DNA of 64,000 nucleotides from Saprospiraceae bacterium (GTDB taxonomy: Bacteria; Bacteroidota; Bacteroidia; Chitinophagales; Saprospiraceae). The first letter of the stretch is position 1. Each line of letters starts with the position of its first letter. A model generated the notes under the pieces. That model was given only the letters and a program-made list of their open reading frames with translations, made no database searches and was not told the DNA's origin. The stretch covers positions 1 through 64,000 of the forward strand of contig JADLDL010000046.1 of the NCBI GenBank assembly GCA_020846655.1, written 5' to 3'. The position numbers were made by a program, and so were the translations under genes. Shown here piece by piece: positions 35,805 through 45,090 of this stretch.

Positions 35805-37382
35805 ATGAAAACAACCCAGTATTTTTTCCTGTTTGTCCTGCTGGCCTTTTTCGGCGCCTGTTCGTCTGCCAAAAAAACGGCCGCCTCCGGTTCGGATGAC
35901 GGCGTGATTGAGTTTGTCTTTTTGCAAATGAACGACGTGTACGAAATTTCGCCGCTCAGCGATGGGAAAGGCGGTTTGGCCCGCGTCGCTACCTTGCGCA
36001 AATCGCTGCTGGCGAAAAATCCGAATACCCTGACCGTCCTGGCGGGCGATTTCATCAGCCCATCCGTGATTGGTACCCTGAAATACGAAGGCAGCCGCAT
36101 CCGCGGCCGGCAAATGGTGGAAACACTCAACACGCTCGGCCTGGACCTGGCGGTTTTCGGAAACCACGAATTTGACTATGACGATCTGGCGGATCTTCAG
36201 GCCCGGCTCAACGAATCAAAATTCCCCTGGCTGGCTGGCAATGCCCAGCAAAAAGCCGGCGACCAGTTGCAGGCTTTTGTACGCAACCGGCCCGAAGGTG
36301 CCCTGGCCTGCCCGGCCGATCAGGTGCTGGAATTCAAGGATGCCGATGGCACGGCTATCAAAGTGGGCATCTTCGGGGTGCTCATCAACAGTGGAAACAA
36401 GCCCTACGTACAATACTCGGATGCGTTTGCTGCTGCGCAGAAAAGCCTTGCCAAATTGCGCACGGAAGCCGATGTGGTGGTGGGCCTTACCCACCTGGCC
36501 ATCGAAGACGACCTCAAACTGGCTGCCTTGCTGCCGGAAGTGCCCCTTATCATGGGCGGCCACGACCACAGCAACATGATGCATAAAGTGGGCAATACCA
36601 CCGTAGCCAAAGCAGATGCCAATGCCAAAACGGTGTACGTGCATACTCTGCGCTACGATAAAAAAACAAACACGACGACCGTGCGCTCCCAACTGCGCCA
36701 GATCGATAGTAGCATTCCGGATGAACCCGCCACGGCCGGTACGGTAGCCAAGTGGGAGAAAATCAAATCGGAATCGCTCAGCTCATCCGGATTCGATGCC
36801 GAAAAGAAGGTCACGGATTTGAAGGAACCGCTCGATTGCCGCGAGTACATCGTGCGCAACGAGCAGGCGCCGGTAGGCAAAATGATCAACGACGCCATGC
36901 TGGCGGTGGCTAAAACCAACCCGGATTGCTCTTTTTTCAACGGCGGGTCCATTCGCGTGGACGATGTGTTGAACGGTACGCTTACGGAGTTGGATATCGT
37001 GCGCATGCTGCCGTTTGGCGGCGGCGTTTCCGAGGTAGAGATGAAAGGCAGTCTGCTGCGCCGAACCCTGGATGCCGGCCTGCAAAACAAGGACAAAGGC
37101 GGGTACCTGCAAAGAGCAAAGATCCGGTACGAAGCGGCGAACAAGACCTGGTGGATCAATAACCAGGTGCTGGACGACGCCAAAGTGTACAAAGTGATGC
37201 TGGCGGATTTTCTCCTGACTGGCAATGAAGCCAACATGGGATTCCTGAAGGCCGCGCGCAATCCCAACGGCAAAGGCAGTACCAATCCGGATATTTTGAG
37301 CATCAACCGGCCTGCTGCCGACGACAAAGCCGACTTGCGCCGCGATATTCGGCTCGTGCTCATCCAGTTTTTACGGCAGTAA
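35805..37382 (+). CDS. UshA-like metallophosphatase/5'-nucleotidase lipoprotein
   Basis: A 525-residue envelope protein with a lipoprotein signal (FFLFVLLAFFGAC, Cys near residue 19). The N-terminal calcineurin-like metallophosphatase domain shows LQMNDVYEISP (usually NDxHG or NDVYE in this group), LAGDFISPS, VFGNHEFDYD and LIMGGHDHSN, which supply the metal ligands. The C-terminal 5_nucleotid_C domain has GKMINDAMLAVAKTNPDCSFFNGGSIRVDD. It should hydrolyse extracellular nucleotides or related phosphoesters in the periplasm or at the outer membrane. It is divergent from aacS, with 145 bp between the starts. Confidence 0.92.
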   Translation: MKTTQYFFLFVLLAFFGACSSAKKTAASGSDDGVIEFVFLQMNDVYEISPLSDGKGGLARVATLRKSLLAKNPNTLTVLAGDFISPSVIGTLKYEGSRIRGRQMVETLNTLGLDLAVFGNHEFDYDDLADLQARLNESKFPWLAGNAQQKAGDQLQAFVRNRPEGALACPADQVLEFKDADGTAIKVGIFGVLINSGNKPYVQYSDAFAAAQKSLAKLRTEADVVVGLTHLAIEDDLKLAALLPEVPLIMGGHDHSNMMHKVGNTTVAKADANAKTVYVHTLRYDKKTNTTTVRSQLRQIDSSIPDEPATAGTVAKWEKIKSESLSSSGFDAEKKVTDLKEPLDCREYIVRNEQAPVGKMINDAMLAVAKTNPDCSFFNGGSIRVDDVLNGTLTELDIVRMLPFGGGVSEVEMKGSLLRRTLDAGLQNKDKGGYLQRAKIRYEAANKTWWINNQVLDDAKVYKVMLADFLLTGNEANMGFLKAARNPNGKGSTNPDILSINRPAADDKADLRRDIRLVLIQFLRQ

Positions 37383-37479
37383 GCAAAGGTTTTGAAATAA
37401 AAAAGGCCCCGCTTCGATCGTTTATGCAGGGATAAGCGACATAAACTATGTTGTTCCGTACAATTTTTTGTTGAACCCA

Positions 37480-37508
37480 TTGCCCGAATCAAACTTTCCG
37501 TACTTTTG
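37480..37508 (+). promoter_or_regulatory. promoter of the TPR-protein gene
   Basis: TTG (37480-37482), an 18-nt spacer and a perfect TAnnTTTG box TACTTTTG (37501-37508), the Bacteroidota sigma-A pattern. The start codon is about 58 bp downstream of the -7 box. Confidence 0.7.
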
Positions 37509-37566
37509 CAGGCCTTTTCGCAAAGGCAACCGGAAAAAGTCTAAACAAATTAATTATTCGTAAACA

Positions 37567-38262
37567 ATGGCAAAACGCAAAACGTCCCAATCGGCCGACG
37601 AAACAGTAGATGTGCAAGAGGTACAGGCCCCGGCCCAACCGTTTTGGGAAAAGAATCAGAACCTTCTCCTGTATGTTGTCGGTGGTATCGCCGTGCTCGT
37701 GGCCGCGTGGTTTGGATATAAAACGCTGATCGTCGGTCCCCAACAAACTGAGGCCGTCAATGCTTCCTGGCAGGCTCAGGCCCAATTTGACCGCGATTCT
37801 TTCAAACTGGCCCTGGAGAACCCAGGTGGCGGGTATGATGGATTTCTGGGCATCATCGAAAAATATGGCAGCACACCGGCTGGCAACAGCGCCAAATACT
37901 ACGCTGGCGTTTGTTACCTGCAAATGGGAGATTTTGACAACGCCATCAAATACCTGGATGAATTCTCCCCGGCTGGCGATATCCTGCCGGCCATGAAATA
38001 CGGCATTTTGGGTGATTGTTATTCCGAAAAAAAGGAATTTGACAAAGCCCTCGCGTCTTACAAAAAGGCGGCGGATGAAGAAGGCAACGAATTGTTGTCG
38101 GCCTACTACCTGAAAAAATTGGGCATGCTCAACGAGTACCAGGGCAATGCTGCCGCTGCAAACGAAGCCTACGAGCGCCTGCGTCGCGACTTCCCGAACC
38201 AATCTTCGCCAGACTGGCGCGATATTGAAAAATATATCTACCGCTCGGGCGGCAAAAAGTAA
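37567..38262 (+). CDS. membrane-anchored tetratricopeptide-repeat protein (YfgM-like)
   Basis: A 231-residue protein with a charged cytoplasmic N terminus (1-32), one transmembrane helix (LLLYVVGGIAVLVAAWFGY, about 35-53), and a periplasmic part of TPR-like helices (SAKYYAGVCYLQMGDFDNAI, YGILGDCYSEKKEFDKALAS). The arrangement resembles YfgM/ancillary SecYEG TPR proteins, which help protein traffic at the inner membrane, but the exact role here is unproven. It has its own promoter and terminator, so it forms a single-gene unit. Confidence 0.82.
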   Translation: MAKRKTSQSADETVDVQEVQAPAQPFWEKNQNLLLYVVGGIAVLVAAWFGYKTLIVGPQQTEAVNASWQAQAQFDRDSFKLALENPGGGYDGFLGIIEKYGSTPAGNSAKYYAGVCYLQMGDFDNAIKYLDEFSPAGDILPAMKYGILGDCYSEKKEFDKALASYKKAADEEGNELLSAYYLKKLGMLNEYQGNAAAANEAYERLRRDFPNQSSPDWRDIEKYIYRSGGKK

Positions 38263-38290
38263 TTCCTGTTAAAGTTATCTGAAGATTCTG

Positions 38291-38330
38291 CCGGGAAGTA
38301 TCGCCTAGATACTTCCCGGTTTTTTTATTA
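38291..38330 (+). terminator. terminator of the TPR-protein gene
   Basis: Perfect 12-bp stem ccgggaagtatc / gatacttcccgg with a 5-nt loop, followed by TTTTTTTATT. Confidence 0.92.
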
Positions 38331-38379
38331 CGTTCTGAAAATCAGTGTGAAAAGGCTGGCGCAGTATTGTAAAACCCTT

Positions 38380-38387
38380 TACTTTTG
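38380..38387 (+). promoter_or_regulatory. -7 promoter element of the PorE-like/SPOR gene
   Basis: A perfect TACTTTTG box in the 282-bp gap 38263-38544, with no convincing TTG at the -33 position. If used, it implies a 5' leader of about 150 nt before the ATG at 38545, in which I saw no known riboswitch. Confidence 0.5.
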
Positions 38388-38544
38388 CGGCATCCCTCTT
38401 CAAAAGATAGTCTCTCCACTATACTAAGTTCAGCCTCTTACGAGTTAATCACGCGTATTTGCCTGAATCTTAGATGTTTCGCCTGTTTCCTTCACGCAGG
38501 CCACCTCAAATAAAAATGTTCAAAACGTTATTAATCGTACTGCT

Positions 38545-41500
38545 ATGAACACGACTTTTCGTGCCGGGTGGTTGATGGCTGCATGGTTTTGTACCATGTC
38601 CAGCCTGCTTGCCCAAACTTCTGTACAAGAAAATCTTTCGCGTGCCGATAAACAATTCGATCTGTACGCCTACAACCTGGCCCTCCGAACCTACGAACAA
38701 GTACTCAAGGAACAACCCAACAACGCCCATGCGCTGGCGCGCACGGGCGATTGTTATTTTCAGTTGAACCGGCCCGAGGAAGCCCTAAGTTGGTACGATA
38801 AAGCCGTCATCCGCGAGGATGTTGAGCCGGAGGCCCTGCTGCGCTACGGCAAAGCCCTGATGCAATCCGGCGACTATGTCGGCGCCCGAAAGTGGTTTAT
38901 GTTTTATGCCGAAGGCAACCCGACCGTGGGGCAGCACTACGCTAAAATGTGCGACTTCGCGTTGCAAGCCTCCCAAAAGGACCCCCTTTTCCAGTCGCTG
39001 AATGAGCCACTGAATACCGAAGCCGCAGACTATGGCCCCGTTTATTTTGGCGACAAAATTGTGTACAATTCTGCCCGCACGGATATCAAGCGCAAAACCA
39101 GTGCTAAAACCAGTGCCGACTGGACGGGCAGCGCCTACAACCAGTTGTTCGTCACCCAACGCAACCCGGGCGACAACTACCTCCAGGCGCCGGCGTTTTT
39201 GCACGGCGACCTGCAAAACGATTTTAATGAAGGCCCCGTCAGTTTTTCTGGCGATGGGCGCCGGGTTGCCTTTTGCCGCAATAATTTTATTGACGGCACC
39301 CGCCAAATCGCTGAAAAAGGGGTCAATATGAGCCTGTATTTCGCAGATGTGGCCAACGGCAACTGGGCCAATGAAAAAGCATTTTTGTTCAACGGTTCCA
39401 ACTACGCGACCGGCTTCCCGGCACTTTCCCCCGATGGCAACACCCTGTACTTCGCCTCCAACCAGGAAGGCGGGTTCGGTGGTTGGGACCTCTACGTTTC
39501 CCTCTGGAATGGCGCCAACTGGACCACTCCCCGCAACCTGGGCAACGCCGTTAATACGCCGGGTAACGAGGTGACGCCCTTTTTCGACGGCAACAACCTG
39601 TATTTCTCCTCCGACTGGCACCCGGGCCTCGGCGGCCTGGATGTGTTCCGGGCCGATGTGCAGGACAACAACCTGCGCAACGTCGCGCACCTGGGTTCGG
39701 GCATCAACTCCTCCCGGGATGACTATGGATTTATTTTCAATGCCAAAAGTGGAACCGGCTACTTGACGAGCAATCGTTCCGGAGGCCGTGGCAACGAAGA
39801 CATTTGGCAGATCCGCAAACGCGTGGATGAGTTTGTCATCACGGTGGTGGACCAACAACAAATTACGGTGCCGGCCGCCGATATCGACTTTTCGGCCTGC
39901 AATGCCGGGGTGAAACAAACCGATGCATTCGGTCGCTATTCCTTCGCCGTGGCAGCCGGCAAAGCCGATTGCCGGGTAACCGTCCGCAAAAGCGGCTACC
40001 GCCCCATCGTGCTACCCATTCAATCGGCCGGCGAAAAAAACCTGACCGCTGTGCTGGTACCCGAATACGGCGTCGTAACCAACTCACCACCGGCGGCTAC
40101 ACCAAACAATACCCTGAGTTACACGCCGGCCTCCAGCAACAATGCTTTGCCGGACCTGGAATCGAACACCGCTCCGCTGACCTACAGCACCGGCTCCGAA
40201 TATCCGGTGCAATCGGGTTCCCTTGAAAAATATACCGTCTTCGTTCGGGACGAAAACGGCCGCGCCTTACCCGATGCTGAACTCAACCTCACCACCTGCG
40301 GGCTCGGTTCTATTTACACCGATGGCATCGGCCGGGCATCCTTCTATTTCCCCAAAGGCAATTCCTGCAACATGGTTGTGCGCAAAAGCGGATTGGAAGA
40401 TATCACCATCCCCGTTACCCCGCAAACCAGCAAGGAGATGTCGGTGGCGATGAGCAGCGACAAACGCACCAAGTTTTCGGGCCTGGCCATGAACGCCGCT
40501 ACCCGGAAAACGCTCCAGGGCGTGGTAGTGACGGCCAAAAGCCGCTCCGGCGACCACGAAACACTGGCCTCATCCAATGCTTCCGGCCAATACACCCTGA
40601 TGCTGCGGGCCTATCAAATTTATGACATTGCCTACCACAAAGATGGCTTCACCGACTACGTCAGCACGCTGCAAACCGAACGGGCCTTGCAGGCGGATAT
40701 GGAACTGTCGCCCATCGCCCTTGAGCCACAAAGTGGCAATGCCAACCTGAGCGCACCGGTCACCTACAGTTCGCCGTCCAACTCCGGCATGATTTCGCTG
40801 GCCGATCTGGAAGAAGCATCGGCGCTGCAACAGGTTACCCAGCCTGCTGCCAACGCCAAAACGGCAGCCACCAAAACAGCGGCCACCAAGGCTTCGACTA
40901 CTAAAACCGCTGCCACAAAATCGAGCGGCTATGCGGTGCAATTGGCGGCCCATCCGGAAAAATTCACCGAAAGCAAAACCAAAAAATACGATGGGTACCT
41001 GTCTTTAGGCAACCTGTATGCCGTTGAAGAAGGCAAGATGAACAAATTGCGCCTGGGTGTTTACCCGACCCGCGAAGAAGCCAACGAGGTGTTGAAGGAA
41101 ATTTCCAAAACCTCCAAAGATGCTTTTGTGGTGTGGGAAACGCAGGCAGACGAAAGCCTGTTGACCAGTTACAAAGCCAACGACCAGACCTACGCCGCCA
41201 AAGGCCTCACCGCTACACCGGCAGCCGCCAACAAAACGGCCTTGCCCGCCAATGCCAGCACGCCCATCCGCTTCGCTGTGCAAGTGGCCTCCTGGCCTTC
41301 CGAACGGCGGGTGCTGGTTTCTGACTATACCAACCTGAACAACCTGGGTAATGTGTATATCCACCAGGAAAACGACCGCATGCGGGTACGGGTAGGCACC
41401 TGGGATGCTTATGAAAAAGCAGAAAGCGCTCAAAAACAAGCCGTTAGCCTGGGGTATAAAGACGCGATCATCGTAACCGAAAAAGTAGAAGATATCACCA

Positions 41501-41904
41501 ACGAGCGCTTGCGCACCGCGCCGCCAGCAACGGGCAGCAGCAGCCAAACGCCCAAAGGCCTGACAGCCACGCCGGCACAATATTCGACACCCTCCCTGGC
41601 CGTACCAGTGCCTGCCGGCACAACACCGGCAGCAAGCCCCACGCCCAGTTCGAATGCCAAATACTACATCCGCGTTTGTGCGATGGAAGACACCCAGAAC
41701 TTTGATGCGAAAAAATTGGATGGCTCCGGTGCCGTCATTGAAAAATGGCCCATTGGCGATACGAAAATGACCGCCGTGATGCTGACCGGTTTCCCAACCG
41801 TTGAGCAAGCCATGACAACTACCGATAAACTGCGTACCAAGGGTTTTACCGATGCTTATATCATCAAAGATGAAAACGGGCGGATGAGCAAATTCCGGTA
41901 CTGA
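38545..41904 (+). CDS. PorE-like envelope protein: TPR, PD40 propeller, CarboxypepD_reg repeats, three SPOR domains
   Basis: A 1119-residue exported protein with a signal peptide (cleavage near SLLAQ). Order: TPR helices (about 25-150), a PD40/WD40-like beta-propeller (about 155-430; FPALSPDGNTLYFASNQEGG, VTPFFDGNNLYFSSDW), three carboxypeptidase-regulatory-like domains (about 433-740; DAFGRYSFAV, DGIGRASFYF, NASGQYTLML), an Ala/Thr/Lys-rich linker, and SPOR-type repeats starting near 793 (SGYAVQLAAHPEK), 909 (RFAVQVASWPSE) and 1039 (KYYIRVCAME). TPR-PD40-CRD is the plan of T9SS component PorE, where the C-terminal domain is an OmpA-like peptidoglycan binder. Here SPOR domains, which bind denuded glycan, take that place. 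A cell-wall tethering role is inferred. Confidence 0.85.
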   Translation: MNTTFRAGWLMAAWFCTMSSLLAQTSVQENLSRADKQFDLYAYNLALRTYEQVLKEQPNNAHALARTGDCYFQLNRPEEALSWYDKAVIREDVEPEALLRYGKALMQSGDYVGARKWFMFYAEGNPTVGQHYAKMCDFALQASQKDPLFQSLNEPLNTEAADYGPVYFGDKIVYNSARTDIKRKTSAKTSADWTGSAYNQLFVTQRNPGDNYLQAPAFLHGDLQNDFNEGPVSFSGDGRRVAFCRNNFIDGTRQIAEKGVNMSLYFADVANGNWANEKAFLFNGSNYATGFPALSPDGNTLYFASNQEGGFGGWDLYVSLWNGANWTTPRNLGNAVNTPGNEVTPFFDGNNLYFSSDWHPGLGGLDVFRADVQDNNLRNVAHLGSGINSSRDDYGFIFNAKSGTGYLTSNRSGGRGNEDIWQIRKRVDEFVITVVDQQQITVPAADIDFSACNAGVKQTDAFGRYSFAVAAGKADCRVTVRKSGYRPIVLPIQSAGEKNLTAVLVPEYGVVTNSPPAATPNNTLSYTPASSNNALPDLESNTAPLTYSTGSEYPVQSGSLEKYTVFVRDENGRALPDAELNLTTCGLGSIYTDGIGRASFYFPKGNSCNMVVRKSGLEDITIPVTPQTSKEMSVAMSSDKRTKFSGLAMNAATRKTLQGVVVTAKSRSGDHETLASSNASGQYTLMLRAYQIYDIAYHKDGFTDYVSTLQTERALQADMELSPIALEPQSGNANLSAPVTYSSPSNSGMISLADLEEASALQQVTQPAANAKTAATKTAATKASTTKTAATKSSGYAVQLAAHPEKFTESKTKKYDGYLSLGNLYAVEEGKMNKLRLGVYPTREEANEVLKEISKTSKDAFVVWETQADESLLTSYKANDQTYAAKGLTATPAAANKTALPANASTPIRFAVQVASWPSERRVLVSDYTNLNNLGNVYIHQENDRMRVRVGTWDAYEKAESAQKQAVSLGYKDAIIVTEKVEDITNERLRTAPPATGSSSQTPKGLTATPAQYSTPSLAVPVPAGTTPAASPTPSSNAKYYIRVCAMEDTQNFDAKKLDGSGAVIEKWPIGDTKMTAVMLTGFPTVEQAMTTTDKLRTKGFTDAYIIKDENGRMSKFRY

Positions 41905-41925
41905 GTTTGTATTGCATTCTTTTTT

Positions 41926-41967
41926 ACAAAAAGGGGTGGTTTCCATTGGAAAACCACCCCTTTTTGT
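41926..41967. terminator. bidirectional terminator between the convergent PorE-like and M43 genes
   Basis: Long inverted repeat acaaaaaggggtggttt / aaaaccacccctttttgt with a short ccattgg loop and one bulge. It has A-tracts on one side and T-tracts on the other, so it should work in both directions. Confidence 0.88.
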
Positions 41968-41982
41968 AAAAAAAACCGGGGT

Positions 41983-43251
41983 TTACCGCAGCTTCACAAA
42001 GCGCCCGCGTACCATTCCGGCCGGCGTTCGCAAGCCCAGCACATACATGCCTGCCGGGAGTTGGTCCACCGGTATTTCCAGGCTTTCCACGGCATTGCCC
42101 CTCAGGTCCTGATGCCACCAGCACCGGCCTTTCGCATCCAGCAACCGGATCTCTTCCGGGTTTCTCAAGCCCTCCGGCAACTGAAGCGTTAGCCGGCTGG
42201 ATGCAGGATTGGGCCGTATTTCCAATAGCAGGCTGCGCTCAGGCGCCGTTTCGACCGGCGTGGACAAACAGGCTGTGCTTTCCAGCAAACTTGGACGGGA
42301 GCCTGTGAGCGCCGCCCACATCCTCGTTTTTTGGCCGGTAGAAAACATAGACATGCAGGCATCGTCGGTGTAGTCCATGTAGTTCATAAACATCGCAGGG
42401 TTTCCGCAACTCAATTGCGGAAATACCGGACAACCCAGCGTCGCTGCGCGTTGTACCGGCGTATCCGTCACATCATCGTCGTCGAAACAACTATTCGTGT
42501 TTTCTCCCCAGATATGCCGGAGGTTGAAATAATGCCCGACCTCATGCGTGGCCGTCCGGCCGAGGTCGTGCGGAGCGTTGAGCGCCGCCAGGCCGGTTCG
42601 GCCGAAATAGCGCGGATCGACCACCACTCCGTCTTCTGCCGGGATAACACTGCCGGGGGTAGTCGCATAACCCAGAATGCCGCCCCCGATAGCCCCCACC
42701 CAAATGTTCAGGTAATGCTCCGGCGCCCAGGCATCCTGCCCGCCCAGACTAGAATAGTGAATGCGCGGCCGGCCATCGGGAGCCGTGGCTTGCCCAATAT
42801 TATTCCAGGTCGTGCTCTGCCGGGTAATGCCGGTGCTGGCCTGGCCTTGCGGGTCGGTGCTGGCCAGACAAAAATTAAATTCCACATCTGCGGCAAGACT
42901 GGCAAACAAGGTCGGGACCGTTCCTGCATTGGCGTTCAACAAGCGAAAATCCTCGTTGAGCACCTCCATCTGGCTGAAAATTTGTTCGTCGGAAATATTT
43001 TCGTCGCTGGTTCGGTACAGCACATGCACCACGACCGGAATGGTCACCGCGCTGCGCGAAACGACAACCGATGGGTTTATCTCGGTTTGCGCGCCGGCCA
43101 GTTCCGGAAAACGAAGGGCATTGCGTTGCCGAATGGTTTCGGTCAGGCAAGGTTCCTGGGCCAAAATCCGAGGTGTCAACAGGCTAAACAGCACTGCGAA
43201 ACACAGGCCTTGCCGGATGAGCCGGCTAATCAAAAGTGGGGAAATTTCCAT
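41983..43251 (-). CDS. secreted M43 (pappalysin-like) metalloprotease with T9SS type A sorting domain
   Basis: A 422-residue protein from the ATG at 43251; the track's longer frame adds about 115 residues with no start-like features and would run into the divergent promoter. There is a signal peptide (ending near RILAQ). The propeptide-like segment includes VVVHVLYRTSDENISDEQI, a hallmark of M43 proteins. Zinc motif HEVGHYFNLRH is at residues 236-246, followed by the Cys-containing loop and the Met-turn MNYMDYTDDACMSMFS. The C terminus is a type A sorting domain (LLEIRPNPASSRLTLQLPEG ... GMYVLGL). Probably a T9SS-exported endopeptidase. Confidence 0.93.
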   Translation of the reverse strand: MEISPLLISRLIRQGLCFAVLFSLLTPRILAQEPCLTETIRQRNALRFPELAGAQTEINPSVVVSRSAVTIPVVVHVLYRTSDENISDEQIFSQMEVLNEDFRLLNANAGTVPTLFASLAADVEFNFCLASTDPQGQASTGITRQSTTWNNIGQATAPDGRPRIHYSSLGGQDAWAPEHYLNIWVGAIGGGILGYATTPGSVIPAEDGVVVDPRYFGRTGLAALNAPHDLGRTATHEVGHYFNLRHIWGENTNSCFDDDDVTDTPVQRAATLGCPVFPQLSCGNPAMFMNYMDYTDDACMSMFSTGQKTRMWAALTGSRPSLLESTACLSTPVETAPERSLLLEIRPNPASSRLTLQLPEGLRNPEEIRLLDAKGRCWWHQDLRGNAVESLEIPVDQLPAGMYVLGLRTPAGMVRGRFVKLR

Positions 43252-43387
43252 GGTAAATTTTTTTTCTGCCGGTGGCAGCGTTTGCCCGGGGTTGTCCGTT
43301 TTTACATCATACAAGAGCAAAAATCTGTCGAAAGATTTAAGATAAAGCAGAAAGTAGGTTTTTTTAGTTGGTTTTGTTTGTACCAGG

Positions 43388-43417
43388 AGGCGCGCTGATA
43401 GCGCGCCTTTTGTTTTT
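43388..43417 (+). terminator. orphan plus-strand terminator-like hairpin
   Basis: Perfect 9-bp stem aggcgcgct / agcgcgcct with loop GAT, followed by TTTGTTTTT. It lies in the gap between the divergent M43 and M28 genes and upstream of the M28 promoter, so no known plus-strand gene uses it. Confidence 0.6.
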
Positions 43418-43446
43418 CCAGGCAGCGAGATGTGCCGTAGAGCGCT

Positions 43447-43454
43447 TACTTTTG
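43447..43454 (+). promoter_or_regulatory. -7 promoter element of the M28 peptidase gene
   Basis: Perfect TAnnTTTG match TACTTTTG, 29 bp upstream of the ATG at 43483. The -33 region is not well conserved. Confidence 0.5.
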
Positions 43455-43482
43455 GGCAAGTTAAACTATCCAGCCTTTGCTT

Positions 43483-45060
43483 ATGACCAGCCGCCTGTTT
43501 AAATTGCTGTTTTTGCTGTTCCCATACAGTCTTTGCGCCCAAAATGCGGTGCCGGTGATCCAACAATTTTCCGCAACGGCCAATTGGAGCACCCAAATAC
43601 TCACGGTGTCCTATGCAGTAGCCGATGCTGAAAACGATCCGCTCGATATTTCCCTTGAATTTTCAAACAACGGCGGCAAAACCTATGCCCTCAGTGCCCA
43701 GGTGCCGCAAACAGGCGACGTAGGTTTTCCGGTGCAGCCCGGCGCCAACCGCACGATCTCCTGCGACCTCAGCCAACTCAGCAGCGGCGGCGCCACCTTC
43801 ACGGTCCGCCTGGTAGCCGACGACCGCCAAGCCTTCGATTGGCAAAGCCTCGTCGATGAAGTGGACAGCATGCGCCTGCGCGCCGATCTCGAATTTGTGG
43901 AAGGCATCCGCCACTACACAGCGGGCCTGGCGCACCTGAATGCCGTACACGATTCCCTGAAAAACTGCTTTGCCGCTCAAGGCTTGTTTGCCGAGGAACA
44001 TACTTTTTCCTACGCAGCCAACTACGTTGGTCGGAATGTGCTAGGCAGCAACCGGGGTACCCTGTACGCCGATTCTGTAGTGATTGTGGATGCGCATTAC
44101 GATTCGATTGACAATGCCCCGGGCGCCGACGACAACGGCAGCGGCACGGTGGGTGTCCTCGAAGTCGCTCGCCTGCTGAGCCGGTATCCGTCTGAAAAAA
44201 CCCTTCGTTTTATCGGTTTTGACCTGGAAGAAGCCGGTTTGGTGGGCAGTGCGCGGTATGTGTCTTCCGGCTTGCCGACCAACGAAAAAGTAGCCGGTGT
44301 GTTCAATTTTGAAATGATTGGGTACTATTCCGAGGAGCCGAACTCCCAGCAGGTGCCGGCCGGTTTCAATATCCTGTTCTCACAGGCCTACAGCCAGTTG
44401 CAGGCCAATCAGTTTCGGGGCGATTGCATCATCAATGTGGGCAATACTTCTTTCCCGGGGCTGGCCAACCGCTTCCACCAAAGCGCCACGCAGTATGTCC
44501 CCGACCTGAAAGTGCTGGATGTAATCATGCAAACCGGTATTCCGGTACCGGACCTCCTGCGCAGCGACCATGCACCGTTTTGGGGCGCCAATTTGCCGGC
44601 CCTCATGATCACCGACGGCGCCAATTACCGCAACAAATGTTACCATACTCCCAGTGATACGCTCGATGAAAAATTGAATTTCACCTTTATGTCCAATGTG
44701 GTAAAAACCACCGTGGCAGCAGCAGGCCAACTGGCTGGCATCCGCCACGGCGACTGGGCCACAGCCAGTTTTACCGGCACCGTCGGCACCGGGGCGCCTG
44801 TGCCGGACTGCCAGGTATCAAGTGTGTTCAGCCCGGGCGGCGGCCGCCAACTGGCCCTGTGGTTCGGCGCTTGCCCGCTCACGGAGGCTTCGCTTGATCT
44901 GTTTGACAGCCGGGGGCAGTTGCTCCACCACGAGGCGCCCCAACTATTGCCGCAACAAGCCACGTTTGTTCTGGACGGGCCTGAATTGTCGGCCGGTATA
45001 TATTTTGTCAAAATAAATGCGAGAGAGGGTAGCCGGACCATCAAGGTCGCCCTACCTTAG
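43483..45060 (+). CDS. secreted M28-family metallopeptidase with T9SS-like C-terminal domain
   Basis: 525 residues from the ATG at 43483 (the track begins at a TTG two codons earlier). There is a signal peptide (LLFLLFPYSLCAQ), then an Ig-like N-terminal domain (about 25-115), then an M28 aminopeptidase domain with the two-zinc ligand set: DAHYDSIDNAPGADDNGSG (His and Asp), DLEEAGLVGSARY (Glu pair), and SDHAPFWGANLPALMITD with KCYHTPSDT. The last ~80 residues look like a T9SS sorting domain (LDLFDSRGQLLHHE ... GIYFVKI), although the usual YPNP opening is absent. It probably digests extracellular peptides. Confidence 0.9.
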   Translation: MTSRLFKLLFLLFPYSLCAQNAVPVIQQFSATANWSTQILTVSYAVADAENDPLDISLEFSNNGGKTYALSAQVPQTGDVGFPVQPGANRTISCDLSQLSSGGATFTVRLVADDRQAFDWQSLVDEVDSMRLRADLEFVEGIRHYTAGLAHLNAVHDSLKNCFAAQGLFAEEHTFSYAANYVGRNVLGSNRGTLYADSVVIVDAHYDSIDNAPGADDNGSGTVGVLEVARLLSRYPSEKTLRFIGFDLEEAGLVGSARYVSSGLPTNEKVAGVFNFEMIGYYSEEPNSQQVPAGFNILFSQAYSQLQANQFRGDCIINVGNTSFPGLANRFHQSATQYVPDLKVLDVIMQTGIPVPDLLRSDHAPFWGANLPALMITDGANYRNKCYHTPSDTLDEKLNFTFMSNVVKTTVAAAGQLAGIRHGDWATASFTGTVGTGAPVPDCQVSSVFSPGGGRQLALWFGACPLTEASLDLFDSRGQLLHHEAPQLLPQQATFVLDGPELSAGIYFVKINAREGSRTIKVALP

Positions 45061-45090
45061 CCGCCGCACTGTTCAACTCATTTTAAAGGC

